Source: Pontibacillus salicampi (GTDB lineage Bacteria > Bacillota > Bacilli > Bacillales > BH030062). Taken from it: 64,000 bases of DNA. Each line of letters starts with the position of its first letter. The first letter of the stretch is position 1. Where the stretch lies: assembly GCF_042434395.1 (NCBI RefSeq), contig NZ_JBHLTP010000004.1, positions 62,001 through 126,000 on the forward strand, given 5' to 3'. Below are positions 26,608 through 35,241 of the stretch, piece by piece. The position numbers and the translations under genes are program-made. The notes beneath the pieces were generated by a model, which saw only the letters and a list, made by a program, of their open reading frames with translations, was not told where the DNA came from and searched no databases.

Positions 26608-28637
26608 TGAAAGCGTCAACGGAGAAACGTTTGTTTCATTACGCAATGCATTACAAAAAAACAATTGCATTTGGATTGATTTGTTTAACATTAGCCGTTG
26701 CTCTAGAGTTAACAGGTCCTTTAATTGCCAAGCGATTAATTGATGAACACATCCTTGGAATTGAAGATCAGTGGTACGCTGTAGAGGATACGGACAGCAC
26801 GCACGCAGTCACATATAAAGGAGAAGCTTATATTAGAGCTGATCGTATAGAGGGAACGCCACCTGAAGAGGCGGCAACGATTGTTCAAGCTGGGAAGAGC
26901 TTTTATTTTACAAAGGAATTTGTTCCAACGACCGGAAAAAAGGATTTCGAGGATGGGATCCTAACTATATCGACACCAGAACAAGCGGTGGAGGTTCCAG
27001 CAGAGAAACTCGCTGTTGGGGAGCTCTATTCGTTCTTTGCTCCGGAAACAAACGCCATTATATGGTTACTCGTTTTATATGTAATATTACTATTAATCTC
27101 TGCAGGCTTTCAGTATGGGCAGACTTTTTTTCTTCAAATTGCCTCAAATAAAATTATTCAGAAGATGCGAAAGGATGTTTTTGCTCATATACAGCGGGTA
27201 CCCATTCCTTACTTCATAAATCGTCCAGCCGGTAAAATTGTAGCAAGAGTGACAAACGATACAGAAGCAATTCGAGAGCTATATGAAAAAGTATTAGCAA
27301 CCTTCGTTACGAGTGCTATTTATATGACAGGGATTTATATCGCTTTGTTCTTACTGAATGCTAAACTTGCATCTATTTGCTTAATACTGGTTCCGATAAT
27401 ATGGGCATGGATGCAGCTATATAAGCGATTAGCAGGTAAATACAATGAAGTAATCCGGTCTACCATTAGTGACATAAATGGCAATATTAATGAAGCTATC
27501 CAAGGGATGCCTATCATACAAGCATTTCGCAGGCAGAAGCAATCCACGGAGGAATTTGAGGAAATGAATGAGAAGCATTTTACCTACCAGAATAAGATGC
27601 TTCATCTTAATTCACTAACCTCCTTTAATCTCGTCAATGCATTAAGAAATATTGCTTTCGTCGTATTTATCTGGTACTTCGGAGGGGCATCGCTAGGTGC
27701 TTCAGACATTGTTTCGGTTGGATTGCTTTATGCCTTCGTGGATTATCTGAATAGATTATTTCAACCAGTCACAGATGTGGTCAATCAGTTAGCGCAGCTA
27801 GAACAAGCACGTGTTTCAGCTGGCCGCGTGTTTGAATTAATGGACCATGAAGGGGAGGATGTAAATAATAAGCCTATTCCATCCTACCGAGGCGATATAA
27901 CGTTCCGTCAGGTTTCCTTTAGCTATAACGGAAAAGAGAATGTGTTACAGGATATCTCCTTCCAAGCAAAGCACGGGGAGACAGTTGCTTTTGTGGGGCA
28001 TACGGGTTCTGGAAAAAGCTCCATAATGAATTTGCTGTTTCGTTTTTATGATCCACAGCATGGTGTGATAGAAATTGATGGCATCGATACTCTTTCCTTG
28101 TCACGCCAGCAGGTTAGGAGTCACATGGGAATAGTGCTTCAGGATCCGTTTCTATTTGCTGGAACAATTGTATCTAACGTAACCATGGGGGATCCTTCTA
28201 TTTCAAGAGAAACCGCCATAGAGGCGTTGCAAAAAGTAGGGGCACATCATTTTATTGAACAGCTCCCTAATCAATATGATGAACCAGTTAAAGAAAAAGG
28301 AAGCACCCTGTCAGCTGGAGAAAGGCAGCTTATTTCCTTCGCTCGAGCTCTTGCGTTTAACCCATCCATTCTGATCTTGGATGAGGCAACAGCTAATATA
28401 GATACAGAAACAGAGAGTGTCATCCAAACAGCACTGCACGTATTGAAGCAAGGACGTACGACACTGGTTATAGCACACCGGTTATCGACCATTCAACAGG
28501 CGGATTGTATTTTTGTGCTCGACCATGGACGCATCGTTGAGAATGGCAACCATGATTCCTTGCTAGAGAAGGAAGGGATATACTACCAAATGTATCAAAT
28601 GCAAAAGCGCGGACTGGAAGCCGCAGCATTTTCGTAG
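26607..28637 (+). CDS. bmrD: Heterodimeric multidrug ABC exporter subunit BmrD
   Basis: Partner of BmrC, 676 residues, close to the 673 of B. subtilis BmrD. Between the first and second membrane helices it has an extra extracellular domain of about 100 residues (approximately residues 45-145), a known feature of BmrD. The ATPase part has Walker A GHTGSGKSS, signature LSAGERQL, and Walker B ILILDEATANID with the catalytic Glu intact. So BmrD carries the working ATP site residues and BmrC the degenerate ones. The operon ends at a terminator. Confidence 0.93.
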   Translation: MKASTEKRLFHYAMHYKKTIAFGLICLTLAVALELTGPLIAKRLIDEHILGIEDQWYAVEDTDSTHAVTYKGEAYIRADRIEGTPPEEAATIVQAGKSFYFTKEFVPTTGKKDFEDGILTISTPEQAVEVPAEKLAVGELYSFFAPETNAIIWLLVLYVILLLISAGFQYGQTFFLQIASNKIIQKMRKDVFAHIQRVPIPYFINRPAGKIVARVTNDTEAIRELYEKVLATFVTSAIYMTGIYIALFLLNAKLASICLILVPIIWAWMQLYKRLAGKYNEVIRSTISDINGNINEAIQGMPIIQAFRRQKQSTEEFEEMNEKHFTYQNKMLHLNSLTSFNLVNALRNIAFVVFIWYFGGASLGASDIVSVGLLYAFVDYLNRLFQPVTDVVNQLAQLEQARVSAGRVFELMDHEGEDVNNKPIPSYRGDITFRQVSFSYNGKENVLQDISFQAKHGETVAFVGHTGSGKSSIMNLLFRFYDPQHGVIEIDGIDTLSLSRQQVRSHMGIVLQDPFLFAGTIVSNVTMGDPSISRETAIEALQKVGAHHFIEQLPNQYDEPVKEKGSTLSAGERQLISFARALAFNPSILILDEATANIDTETESVIQTALHVLKQGRTTLVIAHRLSTIQQADCIFVLDHGRIVENGNHDSLLEKEGIYYQMYQMQKRGLEAAAFS

Positions 28638-28646
28638 CATAATAGA

Positions 28647-28675
28647 AGATAGGTACCTAGTGTGCCTATCTTTTT
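28647..28675 (+). terminator. Rho-independent terminator after bmrCD
   Basis: AGATAGG (28647-28653) pairs with CCTATCT (28665-28671), followed by five T. Confidence 0.85.
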
Positions 28676-28758
28676 CTTATCCACTAATTCCGGTAGTATG
28701 ATGGGTAGGTACAATAGAATGTTATACACTAACTCTCGGAGCAGGGAGGAACCAAAAT

Positions 28759-29613
28759 ATGTCGGATAAACGATCCTATGATCATGATGTTATAGATGAA
28801 GATTTATATGAGGATTTAGACGAAGAGGAGTTATTAGAACTCGTCGAAGAGGAACGGAGAAAGTCACTAGCAACAAAAGAAGAGGAGAAAAAAAAACGAC
28901 CTTTCCCAAAATGGGCTTTTTGGTTAATTGCCATTGCAATGTTTATCAATGTCATTGCCATTATTCCGCGAACATTCTCCATACCTGCAGTAGACTTCCT
29001 GCTTACTTCCGCAGAATTATCACAAAACGCTGTTATTCAAGAGGATCAGCAGGCTGTAGTCGTTGTAGAGGCAGGTAATTCCAAGGGAACAGGCTTTTCG
29101 GTTTCAGAGGATGGTTACATTATTACCAACCATCATGTTATTGAAAACGGAGAGCGGGTTTCGATAGCCTTTCCTGAAGCCGGTCTTTTTCAAGGGGAAG
29201 TGGTTGCAGAATATGAGGATATTGATTTAGCTGTACTAAAGGCAAAAGGGGTCAAGGATAAAGAAGCGAAAGACCTGCCCTATTTGCCGTTGGCTGAGAA
29301 AACAGAATTCACAGAACGAGAACCTGTCCATTTTATTGGTAACCCATTACGCTTTAGTGGGATTGCAAATAATGGAGAAGTTATCGGCTACACGACATTA
29401 GACAATTGGGATAAACAAGTACTCATGCTAGATGCCCCAATCTATCGAGGTAACAGCGGTAGCCCTGTCATTAATGAACAAGGAAATGTAATTGCAGTCG
29501 TCTTCGCCACAATTCGAAATGAAGAACAAGGCAAAGTAGGCCTAGCCGTCCCCATCACCTACCTCCACGAAGCTACAAAAGGAAAAGACTTATGGGACTA
29601 CGAAAGCGGATGA
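28759..29613 (+). CDS. Membrane-anchored trypsin-like (HtrA-type) serine protease without PDZ domain
   Basis: Envelope protease of 284 residues. Residues 1-50 are cytoplasmic and strongly acidic then basic, a single membrane segment follows (about residues 52-72), and the extracellular part is a trypsin-like domain with His126 (TNHHVI), Asp156 (IDLAVLK) and Ser233 (YRGNSGSPV). The usual HtrA C-terminal PDZ domain is absent. The last codons (ESG, stop) coincide with the first unit of the 148-bp repeat, so the native C-terminus may have been replaced. Codons near the 3' end are richer in C than upstream. A quality-control role at the cell surface is inferred. Confidence 0.85.
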   Translation: MSDKRSYDHDVIDEDLYEDLDEEELLELVEEERRKSLATKEEEKKKRPFPKWAFWLIAIAMFINVIAIIPRTFSIPAVDFLLTSAELSQNAVIQEDQQAVVVVEAGNSKGTGFSVSEDGYIITNHHVIENGERVSIAFPEAGLFQGEVVAEYEDIDLAVLKAKGVKDKEAKDLPYLPLAEKTEFTEREPVHFIGNPLRFSGIANNGEVIGYTTLDNWDKQVLMLDAPIYRGNSGSPVINEQGNVIAVVFATIRNEEQGKVGLAVPITYLHEATKGKDLWDYESG

Positions 29614-30150
29614 GCCCGTAGAGCGTCGACTCGACTGGACGTCCCCATATGAGATAAAGGAAACACGAAGAGCAAAGCGAGTCGATGTTGACTTATCGGA
29701 AGGAGGGGAAGGAAGTCGAAGAGACGTTGGGCGAAGGAGCTGGAAGAGCGAAAGCGGATGAGCCCGTAAAACGTCGACACGACTGGACGCCCCCGCATGA
29801 GATAAAGGAAACACGAAGAGCAAAGCGAGTCGATGTTGACTTATCGGAAGGAGGGGAAGGAAGTCGAAGAGACGTTGGGCGAAGGAGCTGGAAGAGCGAA
29901 AGCGGATGAGCCCGTAAAGCGTCGACTCGACTGGACGTCCCCATATGAGATAAAGGAAACACNGACTCGACTGGACGTCCCCATATGAGATAAAGGAAAC
30001 ACGAAGAGCAAAGCGAGTCGATGTTGACTTATCGGAAGGAGGGGAAGGAAGTCGAAGAGAAGTTGGGCGAAGGAGCTGGAAGAGCGAAAGCGGATGAGCC
30101 CGTAAAACGTCGACACGACTGGACGCCCCCGCATGAGATAAAGGAAACAC
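29602..30150. repeat. 148-bp tandem repeat array in the 3' region of the protease gene
   Basis: The unit begins with GAAAGCGGATGAGCCCGTA and recurs at 29602, 29750, 29898 and 30086; the first two intervals are exactly 148 bases. The third is 188 bases because a 39-base piece is written twice around an N. Units differ by a few substitutions and the last is partial. The unit has no stop codons in one minus-strand frame, but codon character and lack of a start signal argue against a gene. The array lies between the protease stop codon and the terminator at 30167. Confidence 0.93.
29924..30002. other. Assembly join: 39-bp overlap written twice around an N
   Basis: Bases 29924-29962 and 29964-30002 are identical, beginning GACTCGACTGG and ending GGAAACAC, with the single N at 29963 between them. 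This is what results when two contig ends with an unmerged overlap are scaffolded. The number of repeat units in the real chromosome is therefore unknown. Confidence 0.9.
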
Positions 30151-30166
30151 GAGCTGCTATAAAGAA

Positions 30167-30199
30167 CAGGCCTTTGTACTAGAAAAGGCCTGCTTTTTT
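30167..30199 (+). terminator. Rho-independent terminator beyond the repeat array
   Basis: CAGGCCTTT (30167-30175) pairs with AAAGGCCTG (30184-30192), followed by a T run. It probably belongs to the protease gene, placing the repeats in its 3' untranslated region. From here to 30520 the sequence is AT-rich and holds no gene I can see; it must contain the sigI promoter. Confidence 0.88.
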
Positions 30200-30537
30200 A
30201 TGTGTCTAGGTATCTTTTACCAAATTGATGACGTTTGAAATATAATTGTTATGATTTGTTGTAAAACGCGCTTAACGGTGCCTCCCAATGGGTATATGTA
30301 TCTTGTTCTTAGTTTGTAAGAATATGGTTTTAAAAAACGGTAGATTCCTTTTTTAATATGGTGTATGATACCCATATTGAATATGGCTCAACCCCCGCCA
30401 TGATAGGAAAAACATGTATTAAATATGACATGGTGTGCAATCTTTTTGTAACAGAAATGAAAAAAAGTAAAGTGCCGCCACCCAAAAATAATTCGACAAA
30501 AACGAAAACTATAAATAGCTGGAGGTGATAAGGGTTG

Positions 30538-31275
30538 ATGAAACGTCTTTTTCACCAGAAGCGAGATGAAAATCTTGAAGAACAAGTATATCTTGCACAG
30601 AATGGAGATGAGGAAGCACAAAATCATCTCTTGAAGCAATATCAACCTTTTATCGCCAAAAGTGTCTCTGAAGTTTGCAAACGGTATATAGATCCCACGA
30701 AAGATGATGAATTTAGCATAGGGTTAATGGCTTTTAACGAAGCTATTAAGTCGTATTCACGGGAAAAAGGAAGCTCATTTCTTTCTTTTGCAAAGCTCGT
30801 TGTGAAACGAAAAGTCATTGATTATATTCGCCAGGAACAGAATAGCCCGGTAGTAGCTTCTCTTGATCAAGAGTACGACGATGAGGAACAAATGGAGAAT
30901 CCTCAAGAGGTACGTGCGTCCAGAGATCGATATGAACGGGAGACAGAAAGCTGGTATAGAAGAATAGAAATCCATGATTTCTCCGAAAAGCTAAAGACCT
31001 ATAAGTTATCTTTTGAGGAACTAACAAACATTTCACCGAAGCACCGGGATGCCCGGGAATCAGCAATAAAAGTAGCTCGCACCATCTATGAGGATGAGCA
31101 ACTACGAGACTTCGTTCTAGAAAAGCGTAAACTTCCTATGAAACTTTTGGCTGGAAAAGTCGAGGTAAGTAAGAAAACGTTAGAACGTAATCGAAAATTT
31201 ATCTTAGCTATTTTTATTATTTTGAGTGAAGATTACGTATATTTACAGGATTATATTAGGGGGGTGGGCCTATGA
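30538..31275 (+). CDS. sigI: RNA polymerase sigma factor SigI
   Basis: Alternative sigma factor of the sigma-I type, 245 residues from ATG 30538 (a TTG three bases earlier is also possible after GGAGGTGAT). It keeps region 2 (AQNGDEEAQNHLLKQYQPFI, then SIGLMAFNEAIKSY and VIDYIRQE) and a C-terminal helix-turn-helix (KVEVSKKTLERNRKFILAI) but lacks the standard region 4, as SigI does. In bacilli SigI responds to heat and cell wall stress and supports autolysin expression. It overlaps the rsgI gene by four bases. Confidence 0.94.
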   Translation: MKRLFHQKRDENLEEQVYLAQNGDEEAQNHLLKQYQPFIAKSVSEVCKRYIDPTKDDEFSIGLMAFNEAIKSYSREKGSSFLSFAKLVVKRKVIDYIRQEQNSPVVASLDQEYDDEEQMENPQEVRASRDRYERETESWYRRIEIHDFSEKLKTYKLSFEELTNISPKHRDARESAIKVARTIYEDEQLRDFVLEKRKLPMKLLAGKVEVSKKTLERNRKFILAIFIILSEDYVYLQDYIRGVGL

Positions 31276-32555
31276 AAAAAGGTATAATCATGGAGCAGCA
31301 ACGTCGGTTCACTGTTGTGATGACTGAGGATGGAATGTTCTACAAAGCGAAACGACTGGAAGAAAGTCATCCGGGGGATGAAGTCTCCTTTGAGCCATTA
31401 GAGGAGAAACAATCATTCCCCTTTGAGTTTCCGAGAATAATGATGCCTAAAATGAAGTTAATCGCAATGGTTGTTGCTCTATTGATTGCCATATTACCTT
31501 TTTATACTTGGTATGATTCTAACCGAGCCTACGCTTACGTTAATATTGATATGAACCCAAGTCTTGAGATGAAGGTAAATGACAATATGAACGTAATTGA
31601 GCTTATACCTTTAAATGAAGATGCCACATCATTGGTCAATACGTTAAATGATTGGAAACACAAAGCAGTAGAAAAGGTAACGGTTACGCTAATCCAAAAG
31701 GGTCGTTCAGAAGGCTTTATGGAGGATAATCAGCAAGTCATGATAGGAGTAAGCTACAATCGTAACTCTAAGGACGGAAAAGAGTTGACGAAATCCATTG
31801 ATGCTTATCTTCAATCAAATACGGCAACCTTAACATATGCTACATTTGAGGTGCCGAAAGCATTACGGAAACAAGCGCAAGATACCAATAAGTCCATGAA
31901 TGAAGTATATGCTCAAACCCTCATTCAGGCAAACCAGGAATCAGATAACGGTACTACGAATTCCTCTCAAGAGACGAAGGTAAAGGCAACTAGCGAATTG
32001 GAGCCTCAGAAAGAAGATATTATCCGTTCATTTTATAACGATTCCAGTCATTCGGAATCAAATAAAGGCACAAAACAATCGACAGTACCTCCAACGGAAG
32101 TTTCTTTGAAGAAGGAAGAAGCAGTAACAAAGTCTGAGAATACTGAAACTAAAGCAACAGAAGAAATTGCTATTGTAGCGGAAGAAGTACCACCAGGTAT
32201 TATGAAGAAACTGGAGCAGCCTCATGCTCTACTTGAATCGATTCCACCTGGCACTGTAAACAAATGGATTCATGACGGAGATAAGGAAGCTTTCAAGCAG
32301 TTACTTCGTGATCATCTGAAACAGAATAAACCATCAGCATATGATAATGATGGAACAGCTCATAACACTATACAAGCGTCTATAAAGGGAACGGCTGATA
32401 ATAAAGAAGGGCTAACTAAGAAACAGCATCCCAATAATAATACTGCTGCACCTTCTGACAGTAAGCATCGGGGAAAGAAACACGGGCATAAGAAGCAGAC
32501 CGAACATCCGAAATCTAACATACACAGTAACCAAGGGAAAGCTAATGACATGTAA
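31272..32555 (+). CDS. rsgI: Anti-sigma-I factor RsgI
   Basis: Membrane anti-sigma factor that holds SigI inactive, 427 residues. Residues 1-60 form the cytoplasmic SigI-binding domain (GIIMEQQRRFTVVMTEDG), residues 62-82 the single membrane helix, and the following extracellular domain starts with AYVNIDMNPSLEM. The Asn-Pro in this segment corresponds to the site at which RsgI proteins are reported to cleave themselves. The last 200 residues are low-complexity, rich in Lys, Thr, Glu and Ser, and probably cross the cell wall. The start MKKGII matches the conserved RsgI N-terminus better than a later ATG. Confidence 0.93.
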   Translation: MKKGIIMEQQRRFTVVMTEDGMFYKAKRLEESHPGDEVSFEPLEEKQSFPFEFPRIMMPKMKLIAMVVALLIAILPFYTWYDSNRAYAYVNIDMNPSLEMKVNDNMNVIELIPLNEDATSLVNTLNDWKHKAVEKVTVTLIQKGRSEGFMEDNQQVMIGVSYNRNSKDGKELTKSIDAYLQSNTATLTYATFEVPKALRKQAQDTNKSMNEVYAQTLIQANQESDNGTTNSSQETKVKATSELEPQKEDIIRSFYNDSSHSESNKGTKQSTVPPTEVSLKKEEAVTKSENTETKATEEIAIVAEEVPPGIMKKLEQPHALLESIPPGTVNKWIHDGDKEAFKQLLRDHLKQNKPSAYDNDGTAHNTIQASIKGTADNKEGLTKKQHPNNNTAAPSDSKHRGKKHGHKKQTEHPKSNIHSNQGKANDM

Positions 32556-32735
32556 ATACCCCCTCGGGAATATTTGTTTGTAATAATAATTCGGTTTTTT
32601 TATTTTTATCCACAATAATAAGAAAATTCCGTCATCTTTGTCCCACTTTCCTCATTGACAAGACTCTAGCGTATTCACATGTGAAAGATTTCTCGTATCT
32701 AGGGTACAATGAGTATAGAGAGGAAGGGATATAGA

Positions 32736-33113
32736 ATGGCAAAGGAAAACTTGGGGATTCGCAATGGCAAATTGGCTCCCTGTCCAAATTCTCCAAATTG
32801 CGTATCAACACAAGCAGATAATGCTGACAAGAAAATGGAACCATTTCCTTTTCAAGGGGATATGGAGTCAACAAAGGCTAAGCTTAAGGAAGTCATTACC
32901 AATTATTCAAGAACGACGATTGTGGAAGAAACAGAGGATTATATCCATGCAACATGTCAAACAAAAATAATGAAATTCACCGATGACGTTGAGTTCTATT
33001 TGGATGAGGAAAATCAGGTAGTGCATTTTCGCTCGGCCTCTAGAACTGGATATTCAGATTTAGGTAAGAATCGGCAGCGAATGGATGAAATAGGGAAGTT
33101 ATATCAGGGATAA
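32736..33113 (+). CDS. DUF1499 family protein
   Basis: A 125-residue protein of the DUF1499 family of unknown function. The family motif CPNSPNCVST is at the N-terminus, and FRSASRTGYSDLGKNRQRM is near the end. No signal peptide or membrane segment is visible. The start at 32736 is chosen because AGAGGAAGGG lies just before it; the earlier in-frame ATG at 32709 would overlap that site. It appears to be a single-gene unit. Confidence 0.85.
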   Translation: MAKENLGIRNGKLAPCPNSPNCVSTQADNADKKMEPFPFQGDMESTKAKLKEVITNYSRTTIVEETEDYIHATCQTKIMKFTDDVEFYLDEENQVVHFRSASRTGYSDLGKNRQRMDEIGKLYQG

Positions 33114-33116
33114 TGG

Positions 33117-33153
33117 AAACCTCTTTTTCCAGTGCATGGGAGAAGAGGTTTTT
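33117..33153 (+). terminator. Rho-independent terminator after the DUF1499 gene
   Basis: AAACCTCTT (33117-33125) pairs with AAGAGGTTT (33143-33151) and is followed by more T. A frame that runs across this hairpin (to 33373) is not a convincing gene. Confidence 0.8.
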
Positions 33154-33471
33154 GTATGCTCCCATTTTACATCATTTTACATTCAAGCATAAAACAGGAT
33201 GTACAAGGAAGAAAAGGCATAGAAAGAAAGTTGAATTTAATAGCCATAAAGATAAGAGCAAGTACATACGCATGAACTATACAGTATTTAAAGGATTGGA
33301 CAAATTGGAAAGTGGGAGGCAGCTACTATTTTATGAAAGTAAAGGTTTTCTAAGCGGTGACAAAATAGTATAATTAGTAGGTCTTAACATAATTGAAATA
33401 TAAATGTAATACGTTACAATTATAAATAGAAATAAAGAATGTTACTGAAATAGGCTTAAACATACGTGACG

Positions 33472-33575
33472 ATAGGTTTAGCTAAAGTCTCCTGCTAGGG
33501 GTGGGGAGCTCTTTAACACCGCTATGAACCTATGAAAGCAGGTAGGTAAATAGAGCCTTTATATGTAAAAGGGGA
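33472..33575 (+). promoter_or_regulatory. Structured leader, possible pseudoknot, before the DUF6583-like/ABC operon
   Basis: ATAGGTT (33472-33478) is complementary to AACCTAT (33527-33533), and CCTGCT (33491-33496) to AGCAGG (33537-33542). The two pairings cross, the pattern of an H-type pseudoknot. A further small stem (CCTTT 33556-33560 with AAAGG 33568-33572) reaches into the ribosome-binding site GGGGAGG. I do not recognise a known riboswitch class. The rest of the 470-base gap (33154-33471) is AT-rich and contains no convincing gene. Confidence 0.4.
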
Positions 33576-33582
33576 GGACAAG

Positions 33583-35202
33583 ATGAGCCAACAACGAAGA
33601 GGCGTTAACAAATGGCTGGTCATGCTACTGGTGTTCGTCGTTGTACTGGGGATAGGAGCAACTGCATACGGTGTACTAAAGGAAAATAATCCGATGGCTT
33701 TGTATGCCATTGCAGAAAAGAATACGATAGAGGAACAGCTGGAACGAATGCAGCAGTACAACAAACATACGGCAACACTCCAAGAGAGAATGTTGGAAGA
33801 GGCGCACACGTCTGAAGCGACCCTGGCTATGAATGCAGACATGGAGGGGGAACAGCTGAATCAGACATTACCGCAAGCGGCAATGGTGCAAGGTATATTA
33901 TCTACTATCAAATTGAAGGTGGACTCTCAGGTTGATCCAAGCACGAATGAGATGTCTGGAAAGCTGGATGTTCAACTGCAAGGAACTAGCTTGGCAGAAG
34001 CCAGTTTGTATCAAAATAAAGAGACCACAGCAGCACAAATTCCATTTTTACACAATGACTACTTTGCAATTCACAATAACGAATTGGGAGATTTTCTAAA
34101 ACGGATAGATGCTGAAGAGCCGACTGTAACAGAAATACCAAACTTTGTAGAATCTAATAAAGCTGCTTTCACATCTGGTCAGCTGGAAGACATTGTGATT
34201 GATTATGTGAAGGCTGTACGAAAACATTTCTCCGAAGATCAATTTTCTTTAGAGAAGAGTGCTTCCTATGAAGGAGATACCTTTGATAAGGTAACCATTT
34301 CTATTAGTGAAGAGAAGACCCAGGCTATAGTGAAGACAGTTCTGGAGAAGCTTAAAGAAGATGAGCGTATTTGGAATGTAGTCGATAAGCAAATGCAGCT
34401 TCAGCAGTTAAATCCGACTGAAGAAAGAGAGACTATTCAAGCAGAGCTTGATAAAGCGATAAGCAATGTAGATCAATTGTCCCTTCCAGAAGGGATTACT
34501 ATTGAGGCATATATTAAAGATGAGATTGTAGTTCACGAAATTTGGAGTATGGACCTCCAACTGGAAAATAGTCCGTTATACCATGTGAAATGGGATAGCA
34601 GTTATAAAAAAGAAGGAAAAGATAGCTACGACTCCTCCATGGATATGACCGCAACAGCTGACGATAGTAAAGAGGAGTACAGTCTTTCCTACCATGAGAA
34701 TGGTAAGCCAAATAAGGATGGACTCCATGTGGATTACACGATTGGCGTTGATGTTCAAAAAGAGGACGAAGATTTCCAAGGAACGCTTGTATTGAATACA
34801 GATTACACAGAAACGAGTGCTAACACCCAATTTGATGTGAAGGTAAAGGGCACAACAATAGACCCTGAATCGGTTCCTTCCATCAGTGGATTCTTTAACT
34901 CGGAAACTACTCAAAAGAAAGCAGATTCCTATATGCAGAAGCTGGATTTAGGCTTTGACATAGGAATGGACGACCCTAATATTGGGGTTACTAATGCACA
35001 CGTAGAGTTCCATGTAGATCAACAGCATATCTTTACTAATGACCTCTCTTTTCCTGATACTAACGGTGAAAGTACTATTCAGGTAATGGAAAAAAGCGAG
35101 GATGAATGGAATCAAATTACAGAAGAGATGCAACGCAATTTCCAGCAGTATATTCAAAATATGATGGGCGGCTTAAACGGTTTTAGTAGTCTAGGGCTTT
35201 AA
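33583..35202 (+). CDS. Large membrane-anchored extracellular protein (possibly DUF6583), unknown function
   Basis: A 539-residue protein with a short basic N-terminus, one membrane segment (about residues 12-32) and an extracellular part of some 500 residues rich in Glu, Asp, Thr and Gln. It may belong to the DUF6583 family, which I remember next to ABC exporters in Bacillaceae, but I am not certain. Repeating beta-strand-like stretches (VKWDSSYKKEGKD, SLSYHENGK) suggest a large antiparallel beta structure, similar in feel to LolA/LppX-type lipid-binding folds. It is first in a four-gene operon with two ABC-2 permeases and an ATPase and follows a structured leader. Confidence 0.6.
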   Translation: MSQQRRGVNKWLVMLLVFVVVLGIGATAYGVLKENNPMALYAIAEKNTIEEQLERMQQYNKHTATLQERMLEEAHTSEATLAMNADMEGEQLNQTLPQAAMVQGILSTIKLKVDSQVDPSTNEMSGKLDVQLQGTSLAEASLYQNKETTAAQIPFLHNDYFAIHNNELGDFLKRIDAEEPTVTEIPNFVESNKAAFTSGQLEDIVIDYVKAVRKHFSEDQFSLEKSASYEGDTFDKVTISISEEKTQAIVKTVLEKLKEDERIWNVVDKQMQLQQLNPTEERETIQAELDKAISNVDQLSLPEGITIEAYIKDEIVVHEIWSMDLQLENSPLYHVKWDSSYKKEGKDSYDSSMDMTATADDSKEEYSLSYHENGKPNKDGLHVDYTIGVDVQKEDEDFQGTLVLNTDYTETSANTQFDVKVKGTTIDPESVPSISGFFNSETTQKKADSYMQKLDLGFDIGMDDPNIGVTNAHVEFHVDQQHIFTNDLSFPDTNGESTIQVMEKSEDEWNQITEEMQRNFQQYIQNMMGGLNGFSSLGL

Positions 35203-35241
35203 CCAAACGGCTTCCCAGTAATAGAAAGGAGGAACAGGCAG

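Noticed and set aside
29590..30150. Minus-strand open frame of about 186 codons across the 148-bp repeats
   Set aside because: It arises because the repeat unit lacks stops in that frame. It crosses the N, has no ribosome-binding site and has repetitive, biased composition.
30380..30410. ACCCCC at 30391-30396 as the -35 of a SigI-type promoter for sigI
   Set aside because: No CGAA-like -10 occurs at the expected distance (about 13-14 bases). The later ACCC and CGAC/CGAA combination (30480-30506) has the wrong spacing as well.
33113..33373. 86-residue frame after the DUF1499 gene
   Set aside because: It begins on the DUF1499 stop codon and runs through an intrinsic terminator. The composition is unlike a protein and there is no ribosome-binding site.
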